DNA of 64,000 nucleotides. Source: Lawsonibacter hominis (GTDB taxonomy: Bacteria > Bacillota > Clostridia > Oscillospirales > Oscillospiraceae). The stretch covers positions 1 through 64,000 of the forward strand of contig NZ_JACOPP010000004.1 of assembly GCF_014287895.1 (NCBI RefSeq), read 5' to 3'. Made by a program: the position numbers and the translations under genes. This document shows positions 16,491-24,276 of this stretch, in pieces (position 1 is the stretch's first letter; every line of letters begins with the position of its first letter). Below the pieces are notes generated by a model, which was not told where the DNA came from, searched no databases, and saw only the letters and a program-made list of their open reading frames with translations.

Positions 16491-17585
16491 CTATGCTTGA
16501 CCTGTTTTGTTGTCTGTTTTTGATGCCGCGCGTATCTCGCCCGGCGTCATGCCGAAATATCTTTTGAAGCACTTATAAAAATGCGTCTGGTCAACGAAGC
16601 GGAGCATCCTCCAGACTTCCTTTATCGGGAGGTTGTACTCGACGAGGAGGACCTTCGCCCGCTCCATCCGGCAGGAGAGGAGGTACTCGGAAAAGCTCCC
16701 CTTGTACTCGGCCTTGAAGCTGCGGCTCAGATATTCGCGGCTGACATAGAAGTGGTCGGCCACGGACTGGAGGCTCAGGTTCTTGTCGTAATTTTCGCTT
16801 ATGTACTGCCTGACCTGGCCGATATCCAGCCGCCCGCGCTGCCTCAGGCGCCGGGCGGCCTCGTCCGAGGCCTCGCAGAACCATTCGCAGACGCGGTTCA
16901 GGACGCCGTCCATGTCGTCCCCGCTGCCGAACACGTAGCTGAGCTCGCCGCCGCCCTCCAGGCCGTTCTCCTGCATGAAGCCCTGCAGCACGGCGACGAG
17001 CGAGTAATAGCAGTATATCGTCTCCGGCAGGCCGGCGTCGCCGCCTATCCCGGCCTTGAGGGCGGCAAACCGCTCCTGTATCACCTTCTTGTCGGCGCTT
17101 CTCAGCAGCTCGCCCAACTCATACTGGAAGGAGCGGAAGCGCACCAGCCAGGGTTTGCCCTCGAGTATGGCCTGCCATTCTGAAGGCTTGAGGGCGTCCG
17201 CGGAGCGCTGCGACACCGCCCGAGCGCAGGCTGTCAGCTGCTCGTTGAGCTCCGACTCCTTGATGGGCTTGAGCAGATAGTCGGTGACGCCGCACTTCAG
17301 GGCCTGCCTCACGAGGTCGTAGTCGTCATACCCGCTGACTATCATGACCTGAGGCGGGCACGGCGCGCTCTGGAGCCGGGAGGCGAGCTCAAGCCCGCTC
17401 ATGCGCGGCATTTTGACGTCCGATATCACGATGTCCGGCTTGAGCTGCATGACCAGCTCCAAACCGGCCGCCCCGTCTTCCGCCTCTCCGACCACGGCAA
17501 TGCCCAGCTCGCTCCAATGCCCCAGGGCTTTCACGACGTCCCGGACGCAGGGCTCGTCGTCAATTATCACTGCGGTGCAGTTCAT
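16491..17585 (-). CDS. YesN-type response regulator with AraC DNA-binding domain
   Basis: A 364-aa regulator. The receiver domain at about 1-120 has acidic residues in IIDDEP and the phospho-acceptor Asp in VISDVKMP near 56. A ~130-aa linker follows, then two AraC helix-turn-helix motifs (LSLQSVADHFYVSREYLSRS and PIKEVWRMLRFVDQTHFYKC). The start at 17585 is chosen because GGAGAGGAGG lies just upstream; an in-frame ATG at 17603 would include that site in the protein. The gene overlaps the end of the kinase gene by 26 bp. It probably activates the binding-protein and hydrolase genes that follow. Confidence 0.9.
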   Translation of the reverse strand: MNCTAVIIDDEPCVRDVVKALGHWSELGIAVVGEAEDGAAGLELVMQLKPDIVISDVKMPRMSGLELASRLQSAPCPPQVMIVSGYDDYDLVRQALKCGVTDYLLKPIKESELNEQLTACARAVSQRSADALKPSEWQAILEGKPWLVRFRSFQYELGELLRSADKKVIQERFAALKAGIGGDAGLPETIYCYYSLVAVLQGFMQENGLEGGGELSYVFGSGDDMDGVLNRVCEWFCEASDEAARRLRQRGRLDIGQVRQYISENYDKNLSLQSVADHFYVSREYLSRSFKAEYKGSFSEYLLSCRMERAKVLLVEYNLPIKEVWRMLRFVDQTHFYKCFKRYFGMTPGEIRAASKTDNKTGQA

Positions 17586-19374
17586 TATTTCCCTCCTCTC
17601 CAAGCCTGTCCCTGAGCACCAGCGTTACGACGGTGCCCTCTCCCTCGACGCTCTGGATGTCCACGCCGAACGGATCTCCGCCGTCGCGCAGCCGTATTCG
17701 CATGTTCACGTTGGCGAGGCCTATGTGCCGCCCCGAGCGAAGGCCGCCGTAGTTCGCCGTCCGCAGCGTCTCCCGGAGTTCTGCGAGCTTCTCCTGCGGT
17801 ATGCCGACGCCGTTGTCGGAGACGGTTATTTCCAGCCGGCCGTCCCTGCGCACGGCTTCGATGGATATGTCCCAGCACGCCTTCTTGTCCGGCAGGCCGT
17901 GCTGAAAGCTGTTTTCGAGTATCGGCTGCAATATCAGCTTCGGGACCGGAGCGGCCGCTATCTCTCCGGGCACGGCTATGCTGATGTGCAGTTTGTCACC
18001 AAACCGCTGCTTCTGGATGGAGAGATAGCTCTCAAAATAGTGCAGCTCTTCGGCGAGGGAGACGGTCTCGTCCGTAAAGTTCAGGCTGTAGCGGAGTATG
18101 TCCCCGAGCGCGGTCGTGACGGAGTATATCTCGGGCGCGTTTTTCCGCAGGGCCAGGCCACCGATTACCTGCAAAGTGTTATATAGAAAATGGGGGTTTA
18201 TCTGCGACTGGAGCGCCTGCAGCTGTGCGCTGCGGCGGGCTATCTGGCTGGTGTACTCGCTGTCCACGAGCTCCTTGTTCTGCTTTTGCATGAGGTTGAA
18301 GCTGTCCAGCAGGAAGCCTATCTCGTCGCTGCGCCGGGAGCGCACGAGCACGTTGTCCTCAAAGGTGCTGCTGCGCATCGTATTGGCGAGCTCGACTATG
18401 GGGCGGCTTATCACGCGCGACACTATGGCTGAAAACAGCATCGAAGCCGCCACCGCGAGTATCGCGACAAAAATGCCGCTTACAAGAGTGCCCTCGAGCG
18501 AACTGCGTATCGCGCTGTCCGGCATGGCCTGGACGATATTCAGCTTGCCGCCGCTGACGGAGCGGTAAAACCAGTAGCAGCCGTTTTCGTGGGTGTGGCC
18601 GGAGATGGTCCCGGACAGCCGCTCTGCGTAACCAAGCGCCTCTTCCGCACCGAATCCCGCGTATTCGGACATGTCGGATTCTATGACCTCTCCCTGGTCG
18701 TTGAAAAGTATGATGGATTCCTGCGGTGTGGATTTGATGGCGTCAAGTATGTCCTGCACAAAATAAGCCCTCAGCCGCAGCACCAAAAGCGCATATGGCT
18801 CGCCGTTTTCAAAGCGGTGCATCTGGTGCATGAGAAGTATCTCCCTGCCGTTTCTCAGGAACACCAGATTGCTCTGGAGCGCCTCGTCGCGAGAGAGCCA
18901 CTGCTCCAGCCGGCCGTCCGTATCTGTGAAAAACGTACTGGAGCGCTCCGCGATGAGGGCCTTGTCCCGGCTGAGGTTGTAAAGCTCTATCGCGTTTATG
19001 TTCCTGTTTATGCTGACGGTCTGGTTGAGCCCGGTTATGAGCTCCAGCTTGGAGCTGTAGTTGAGCTCGTCTCCCTGTAAGCACCACTGAGAGAGGGCGC
19101 TCCTGAAATCCTTGTCTATTTCAACTTCGTAAAACGTCCGCGTATAGTCCTCAATTTCCATCTCCAGCCGCTCCTGGAGCCATTCCACGCTCATCTTGCT
19201 GTCATATACAAGCTGCTCCTCCATCGTCCTGTATGTAAGCATCAGAGCTACGCATAGCACAATCAACACCGGCACAAGCGAAATCAGCGCCATGACCAAA
19301 AACAGCTTGCGGTACAGAGGCCAGGCCGTAAATCCAAGCTTGGCTCTTTTCAATTTCACCACCCCGCAGTTCAT
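17560..19374 (-). CDS. YesM-type sensor histidine kinase
   Basis: A 604-aa membrane kinase: transmembrane segment near 25-48, extracytoplasmic sensor to about 290, second membrane segment near 295-318, HAMP region, then the His_kinase motif QSQINPHFLYN with phospho-His near 395. ATP-binding boxes follow (ENSFQHG, VSDNGVGI, GIGLANVNMR-like GRHIGLANV). It pairs with the next gene as a YesMN system, a type that commonly senses extracellular oligosaccharides. The start is uncertain: the ATG at 19374 has a weak ribosome site, and a GTG at 19359 preceded by GGGG is an alternative. Confidence 0.9.
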   Translation of the reverse strand: MNCGVVKLKRAKLGFTAWPLYRKLFLVMALISLVPVLIVLCVALMLTYRTMEEQLVYDSKMSVEWLQERLEMEIEDYTRTFYEVEIDKDFRSALSQWCLQGDELNYSSKLELITGLNQTVSINRNINAIELYNLSRDKALIAERSSTFFTDTDGRLEQWLSRDEALQSNLVFLRNGREILLMHQMHRFENGEPYALLVLRLRAYFVQDILDAIKSTPQESIILFNDQGEVIESDMSEYAGFGAEEALGYAERLSGTISGHTHENGCYWFYRSVSGGKLNIVQAMPDSAIRSSLEGTLVSGIFVAILAVAASMLFSAIVSRVISRPIVELANTMRSSTFEDNVLVRSRRSDEIGFLLDSFNLMQKQNKELVDSEYTSQIARRSAQLQALQSQINPHFLYNTLQVIGGLALRKNAPEIYSVTTALGDILRYSLNFTDETVSLAEELHYFESYLSIQKQRFGDKLHISIAVPGEIAAAPVPKLILQPILENSFQHGLPDKKACWDISIEAVRRDGRLEITVSDNGVGIPQEKLAELRETLRTANYGGLRSGRHIGLANVNMRIRLRDGGDPFGVDIQSVEGEGTVVTLVLRDRLGEEGNNELHRSDN

Positions 19375-19460
19375 ATGTTCGAGCTCATATGAAGTTTATC
19401 ACACACGCCGGCCGCCTCGCCAAAAGAGAACTGGCGCAGCTCCGAAACATAAGCACATGG

Positions 19461-19559
19461 TCACGTTATCGCAATGATATCCTGATTCAAAAATATGGAG
19501 TCATCCTTCGGGTGAATGCCCCAAACGGCAGCATTTTCAATATCAGCCAAGCTATTCAC
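19461..19559 (-). pseudogene. N-terminal fragment of a Mrr-like restriction-endonuclease-family gene (tentative)
   Basis: A minus-strand frame of 32 codons between the kinase promoter and gene reads ADIENAAVWGIHPKDDSIFL and then NQDIIAIT before a stop. This recalls the N-terminal domain of some restriction-endonuclease-like proteins, where a tryptophan-containing stretch normally follows. A GTG at 19559 could start it. It lies in the untranslated leader of the kinase gene, so it is a decayed remnant or a short leader peptide. Assignment rests on memory of the family only. Confidence 0.35.
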
Positions 19560-19579
19560 CCCTATAATTGACTGAGAAC

Positions 19580-19609
19580 AGTATACCACTCCGGGCGGGC
19601 ACATCTCAA
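19580..19609 (-). promoter_or_regulatory. Promoter for the yesMN kinase gene
   Basis: On the minus strand TTGAGA (19604-19609), an 18-bp spacer and TATACT (19580-19585) form a good sigma-A-type promoter. It gives a leader of about 200 nt containing the restriction-endonuclease-like remnant. Confidence 0.55.
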
Positions 19610-19661
19610 GTGCATCACAGTTTCAAAGCAAATTCTGTCATATCTTGTCGAGCGGTTCTTG

Positions 19662-19793
19662 TTGCACTGGGCTGTCTCAAAGGCCGAACACGCGGACGCG
19701 GGCGTCCGCGCGCGGATAGACGGGCTGTGCCGGGAGCATAAGCCGAAGAAGTGCCAGGTCGCCGTCTACAAGTCCGGCGCCGGAGGCCTCTAG
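19662..19793 (+). pseudogene. Unidentified 43-codon gene tail
   Basis: The plus-strand frame ends LCREHKPKKCQVAVYKSGAG and then GL before a stop. It has a coding-like composition (G/C at third positions) but no convincing start. It lies directly before the RhuM fragment and is in another frame. I do not recognise the family. It is listed as part of a patch of broken mobile-element genes. Confidence 0.3.
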
Positions 19794-19795
19794 AC

Positions 19796-20071
19796 CGGCT
19801 CGTTACCATGTTTATCGACTACGCGCGGCTCATGGCGGAGGACGGACAGCCAATGAGCATGGCCGGCTGGCTCGGTCAGACGGACCGGCTCCTCGAGTTC
19901 AGCCGCTGCGACGTGCTGCCCGGCAAGGGCAAGGTCTCGCGCGAGGCGGCAGCGCGGTGCGTCTCTGAGGTCTGTGAGCAGTTCCGAAAGCCTCAGGACG
20001 CGGAGTACATCTCGGACTTCGACCGGGCCATGTCAAAGTATCTGAAGGCAGGCCGCGGGGATGGAGAATAA
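19796..20071 (+). pseudogene. C-terminal fragment of a RhuM-family protein
   Basis: About 90 codons match the C-terminus of RhuM proteins (virulence RhuM family): MFIDYARLMAEDGQPMSMAG, a DVLPGKGKVSREAA stretch and AEYISDFDRAMSKYL. The complete protein is about 330 aa; the N-terminal three quarters are missing. The stop overlaps the start of the recombinase fragment. RhuM genes are common in mobile islands. Confidence 0.6.
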
Positions 20072-20306
20072 TCTCCGCATCGCGGGATATTGCCGCATTT
20101 CCCTGGATGACGAAATGGATAGGGACAATGTCTCCGTTGAGAACCAGAAGGCCATCATCCGGGACTTTGTAGAACAAAAATTTCCCGGCTCTACCCTGAC
20201 CTTTTTCGAGGACCGCGACCGTTCGGGCTACACTTTGGCACCGTGGGAACCGTTCTGCTTTGGAATGCCGGACTTGGCAAAACGGAAGGGGTGGAGAGAT
20301 ACATAA
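20061..20306 (+). pseudogene. 5' fragment of a large serine recombinase (TnpX-like)
   Basis: The first 58 codons are a clear serine-recombinase N-terminus: AGYCRISLDD with the catalytic Ser at residue 14, VSVENQKAIIRDF, and FEDRDRSGYT. The family normally continues FEQREGY; here the frame departs at about 20235 and ends at 20306. The matching C-terminal part, same strand, appears at 28111. The stretch between about 59 and 300 of the normal protein is absent from both pieces. A 9-bp sequence TTTGGCACC occurs at both edges (20234-20242 and 28144-28152). Confidence 0.8.
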
Positions 20307-20315
20307 TAACGAAAA

Positions 20316-20351
20316 ACCGCCCCACGACACTATTTTCTGTCGCGGGGCGGT
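20316..20351 (-). terminator. Terminator of the sugar-import island operon
   Basis: On the minus strand, ACCGCCCC.CGACA/TGTCG.GGGGCGGT forms a 14-bp stem with one mismatch, followed by TTTTTCG. It lies 22 bp past the Gfo/Idh stop and closes the six-gene minus-strand operon. Confidence 0.85.
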
Positions 20352-20372
20352 CTACTGTCTTGCCTGAAAAAT

Positions 20373-21392
20373 TTAGTCCAGCGGAAGCTTTACGGGGTGG
20401 CCCTCTGCGGCAGACTTGTCGGCTGCAAACACGATGGCCTGGGTCTTCATGGCGTCCGCCAGGCTGACCTCAGTCTCCTTGTCGTTGCGGATGCAGTCGA
20501 TGAAGTGGTCGATCTCCTGGGGGAAGGGGTGGTGGGTCACATCGCCGCTGTCCGGCGTGGTCACAGGGATCTCCATGTAGTCCAACTGACCGGGAATCTC
20601 CTCAGGAGAGTAGAGCTTGTTGTTCAGCAGGGTACCCTTATCTCCGTACAGATGCAGGTTGAAGATGTAAGGGGAGATGGTGTCGTAACTGCTGCCGATC
20701 TTGGCCATAGCACCGTTGGCGAACTTCAGGATCATCACCAGAGTACCGTCGAACTCCAAGTCTTTCCGACATCCGCTGGTGTAGGCGGTGACCTCCACCA
20801 CCTCGCTCTTCATAAACTGGCGCATGGCATCTACGGCGTGACAGCCGCCGGCCAGCAGGGAACTGCCGCCCACGCCCTTCTGACAGGTCCAGGAGTAGCA
20901 GGGGTAGCTCTCGGTGACCCGGTGGAAATAGTCGGTCTCGGCGTAGTACAGATTGCCCAGATACTGTTGCTGGAGTTTTTTGGCCGTCAGGAACAGAGGA
21001 TTCCAGTGAAGAACATAGCCTACCAGGGTCTTGACCCCGGCTTCATCTACTGCGGCCTTCATGGCCTTGGCGTCGTCCCAGTTCAGGGCGATGGGTTTCT
21101 CAATGAGGATGTGCTTGCCCGCCTTTGCGGCTTTGATCGTCTGCTCCGCGTGGAGGTGGTTGGGCGTGCAGATACACACGATGTCCACATCAGGGTCCTT
21201 TAGTCCCTCGTCAATGGTAGTGTACACCCGGGCATCGGGAACACCGCACTCCAAGGCCTTGGTCCGCCCCTTCTCCTCGCTCCGGGACACCAGCGCCACC
21301 ACCTTGGAATAGGGGTTCATGGAGAACGCCCGAATATGCTCGCCAGAGACCCAGCCAGTCCCCACGATCATCACGCCATAGATCTTATCCAT
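20373..21392 (-). CDS. Gfo/Idh/MocA-family NAD(P)-dependent oxidoreductase
   Basis: A 339-aa cytoplasmic dehydrogenase. The Rossmann motif VMIVGTGWVSGEH is at the N-terminus, CICTPNHLH near 70, and the family motif HILIEKPIALNWDDAKAM near 90-107. The ATG at 21392 is preceded by AAAGGATGG; an upstream in-frame ATG at 21410 is less likely. It oxidises or epimerises a cyclic sugar or polyol. Neighbours (TIM-barrel isomerase, RbsABC-type importer) indicate catabolism of an imported sugar or inositol-like compound. The substrate cannot be read from sequence. Confidence 0.88.
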   Translation of the reverse strand: MDKIYGVMIVGTGWVSGEHIRAFSMNPYSKVVALVSRSEEKGRTKALECGVPDARVYTTIDEGLKDPDVDIVCICTPNHLHAEQTIKAAKAGKHILIEKPIALNWDDAKAMKAAVDEAGVKTLVGYVLHWNPLFLTAKKLQQQYLGNLYYAETDYFHRVTESYPCYSWTCQKGVGGSSLLAGGCHAVDAMRQFMKSEVVEVTAYTSGCRKDLEFDGTLVMILKFANGAMAKIGSSYDTISPYIFNLHLYGDKGTLLNNKLYSPEEIPGQLDYMEIPVTTPDSGDVTHHPFPQEIDHFIDCIRNDKETEVSLADAMKTQAIVFAADKSAAEGHPVKLPLD

Positions 21393-21431
21393 TGAAAACC
21401 ATCCTTTCATTGCCGCCGTAAGCGGTGATTT

Positions 21432-22316
21432 TTATGAATAGTAAGCGGAAAACAGGCTCCGTGCAGTATCCTTTGCATATCGCAGGGTCTGTTCCACCAG
21501 ATAGTGGGCGGGAGGTGTCAGCTCTACCACGGCAGTTCCATCAAATCCGGTCTCAGCCAGGGCACGAACCACCTCAGGGTAGTTTACATCTCCGTCCAGC
21601 AGATTGGTAAAGCCGTTGATATTGTCCACAGACATCCGATAATCCTTCAGATGGACCTGCTTGATGCGCTTGCCCATGGTGCGGATCCACTGCTGGGGAT
21701 AGCCGAAGCGTTTGGCGTTGGCAACATCGAAGTAGATGCCCAAGTTGCTTCGCCCGGTCTCATCCACCAGCCGATTCAACTCCAGAGGACTGTACAGGAA
21801 ATTATTCCATACGTTCTCGATTGCCAGATCAATGTCCGGTGCGTAGTCGGCCAACCGGGCCAGGCGCTCCTGCACCCGGTCATAGGCCGCCGGGTAGTCC
21901 ATCTCTTCGGTGAGCATCCCGGGAATGACCAGGATGGTGGAGGCGCCGAGGATACGGGCTCCATCCAGCATCTTTTTCAAAGCGTACTCACTCTTTTCGG
22001 CGGTCACTTCATCCTCTGCCGTCAGAGGATAGATGGAAAAGCTAACGATGCCGCCCACACTGCCAATGGAGATCCCGCAGTCCTCCGCCATATGGCCCAG
22101 AGTGCGGATCTCCGCTTCGGTGGAGTGCATATTCAAAAGAGGATTGTGGTATCCGCTGATGTCCAGCGCATCGGTGACACCGCCGCCCGGGGCAGCGCCG
22201 TCCGCGGCGGTGAAACAGATCTCCATGCGCTCATAGCCCAACTTGGCTGCCGAGCGAAGGACTTCCCCCACACTCCAGGACATGGGCCAGCAAAATTGAT
22301 TGACGCCCAGTTTCAT
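21432..22316 (-). CDS. Sugar phosphate isomerase/epimerase (xylose-isomerase-like TIM barrel)
   Basis: A 294-aa AP-endonuclease-2-type TIM barrel. Seen: NQFCWPMSWSVGEVLRSAAK at the start, LAIENVWNNFLYSP near 137-150, IYFDVANAKRFG near 170, KQVHLKDY near 198, and GDVNYPEVVRALAETGFDG near 225-243, which supply the usual metal-binding Glu, Asp, His and Glu. It probably isomerises or dehydrates the product of the adjacent Gfo/Idh enzyme, a frequent pairing in inositol and keto-sugar pathways. Confidence 0.85.
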   Translation of the reverse strand: MKLGVNQFCWPMSWSVGEVLRSAAKLGYERMEICFTAADGAAPGGGVTDALDISGYHNPLLNMHSTEAEIRTLGHMAEDCGISIGSVGGIVSFSIYPLTAEDEVTAEKSEYALKKMLDGARILGASTILVIPGMLTEEMDYPAAYDRVQERLARLADYAPDIDLAIENVWNNFLYSPLELNRLVDETGRSNLGIYFDVANAKRFGYPQQWIRTMGKRIKQVHLKDYRMSVDNINGFTNLLDGDVNYPEVVRALAETGFDGTAVVELTPPAHYLVEQTLRYAKDTARSLFSAYYS

Positions 22317-22352
22317 CTTTGACCTCCATACTTCCCCTATGGGAAGGTTATC

Positions 22353-23318
22353 TTACCGTTCCTTCTTAAATACGCCCTGACCAGCCACCACGCCGAAGAT
22401 GATGAGGCCCTGGACGATGAGTTTACCCACTTGACCGATGGAGAGCATGGTGAGCAGGGCGAAGAGGAGCATCATGAAAAACGCACCCAGCACACAGCCC
22501 CACACACCGCCTTTGCCGCCCTCAATGGCATTGCCGCCAATGAGGACCGCAGCCAGGGAGTTGTTGATATAATCATTGCCCAGGGACAGGGAAGTGGTCC
22601 CGATGTAGCCAGAGGCCAGCAGGCCGGCCACTACCGCCAGCAGGGAGGACAATATATAGGTAGAAAACTTGATCCGCTCCACCCGGATACCGCACAAGCG
22701 GGCGGCCTTGGGGTTGCTTCCTACAGCGTAGAGCTTGCGGCCGTAGGGCGTGAACTTCAACACCACCCACACCAGAAGGGCCAGGGTCAGCCAGATCACA
22801 GTGGAATAAGGGATGGGCCCCACCAGGAAGCCGTTGCCGATCTGTTTCAGCCAGGGGGAGACATTGCCGCTGGGTGAGCCCCCAGTATAGACCAGATAGA
22901 CACCTTGGAGAATGGACATGGTGCACAGGGTCATCACGAAGGGGGCGATGTTCAACTTGAGTACGCCGATCCCGTTGACCACACCGCAGAGCAGGCCCAG
23001 CAGCAGGCACACGGCTACGGCGGGCAGGATGTTTTCATCCTTGCCCTGCATGATGGAGACGGCGAATACGTTGGTCAGGGTCACCATGCTGCCTACGGAA
23101 AGGTCGATGCCGCCGCCCAGGATGACCAGCGCCTGTCCCAAGGCTACCACGCCCAGGGCGCTGGCCTGACGGGAGATATTCATGGCTTGGCCCACCGTTA
23201 CGGAGCCGGGACGCATGATCCCCTGGATCGCGAAGAGCAACAGGATGACTCCCAGCAGGATCACCATCTGCTTGGCACTTTGCGAGAGGTTGCGGGGCGC
23301 CAGTTTACGCTCTGTCAT
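22353..23318 (-). CDS. RbsC-type sugar ABC transporter permease
   Basis: A 321-aa membrane protein with eight to ten hydrophobic segments. It has the family signatures ALGQALVILGGGIDLSVGSMV near 60-80 and GVWGCVLGAFFMMLL near 265. It overlaps the previous permease gene by 14 bp. The two permeases probably form a heterodimer with the RbsA-type ATPase. Confidence 0.92.
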   Translation of the reverse strand: MTERKLAPRNLSQSAKQMVILLGVILLLFAIQGIMRPGSVTVGQAMNISRQASALGVVALGQALVILGGGIDLSVGSMVTLTNVFAVSIMQGKDENILPAVAVCLLLGLLCGVVNGIGVLKLNIAPFVMTLCTMSILQGVYLVYTGGSPSGNVSPWLKQIGNGFLVGPIPYSTVIWLTLALLVWVVLKFTPYGRKLYAVGSNPKAARLCGIRVERIKFSTYILSSLLAVVAGLLASGYIGTTSLSLGNDYINNSLAAVLIGGNAIEGGKGGVWGCVLGAFFMMLLFALLTMLSIGQVGKLIVQGLIIFGVVAGQGVFKKER

Positions 23319-24276
23319 GCTTCTTCACCTCCACCATGGACGAGAGGGAGTAGATGATCATGGCGACCACCAGCAGAAGTCCCTTTAGTACGTATTGATA
23401 AAAATGATTGATACCCAGAATGTTCATCATATTGGAGAGCATTCCGATAAGAAAAGCTCCGGCGATGCTGCCCGCCACCATGCCCACGCCGCCGGTGAGG
23501 GCTGTGCCGCCAATGGCGGCGGCAGTGATGGAGTCCAGACCGAAGGTGGTGCCCACCAGGGGATCGCCGATCCGTATCCGGCTGGCCAACAGCAGGCCGG
23601 TGACCGCCGCACACAGAGCGGCAATGACATAGGTCAGCACGCTTACCCGTTTAGTCCGCACACCCATAGAGGCGGCGATGTCGGCGTTGTTACCGACGGC
23701 GTAGACCGACACGCCGGTGGGCGTGCGGTACATAAAGCGGCGGATGATGAGATAGACAATAAGCAGGATGAGGATAGACATGGAGAAGATACCGGCCCGA
23801 GCCATCATCACTTTTGCAAAGCCGGCATTGACCTTTCCGCCGGCCACAGGTAGTACGCCCTGGGCCACACCGGAGAGCAGAATCATCATGCTTAGGGTAG
23901 TGATGAGGGGCGGTACCTTGGCGTAGTTTGCACCTATGCCATTACACAGTCCGACAATCCCGGCGACCAGAAAGACCGCCAGTATACCCAGCGCCAGGCT
24001 GAGGCCCGTCCCGGGCTTCATCACCACGGCGGCAATGCAGGTGGACAAGCTAATGAGCGAGCCTACCGACATATCGATGCCGCCGCCGATCATGACTACC
24101 GTTTGTCCCAGGCTGACTACGGCCAGAGGAACACACTGGACGATGATGTTGCCGATGTTTTCCGCTGAGCGATAGGTGGGGGAGATCACGACCATGATGA
24201 GAAAGACTGCCAGTAAAAGCCCGTAAATGACGAACAGGCTCTTCATTTGCGGTCGAACGGTATGTTTGAGTTTCAC
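23305..24276 (-). CDS. RbsC-type sugar ABC transporter permease
   Basis: A 323-aa membrane protein of the same family as the next gene (AVVSLGQTVVMIGGGIDMSV near 52-71; GVGMVAGSIAGAFLIGMLSN near 262-281). The start overlaps the ATPase stop by 4 bp. Two different RbsC-like permeases in one operon are usual for this subgroup. Confidence 0.92.
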   Translation of the reverse strand: MKLKHTVRPQMKSLFVIYGLLLAVFLIMVVISPTYRSAENIGNIIVQCVPLAVVSLGQTVVMIGGGIDMSVGSLISLSTCIAAVVMKPGTGLSLALGILAVFLVAGIVGLCNGIGANYAKVPPLITTLSMMILLSGVAQGVLPVAGGKVNAGFAKVMMARAGIFSMSILILLIVYLIIRRFMYRTPTGVSVYAVGNNADIAASMGVRTKRVSVLTYVIAALCAAVTGLLLASRIRIGDPLVGTTFGLDSITAAAIGGTALTGGVGMVAGSIAGAFLIGMLSNMMNILGINHFYQYVLKGLLLVVAMIIYSLSSMVEVKKHDRA

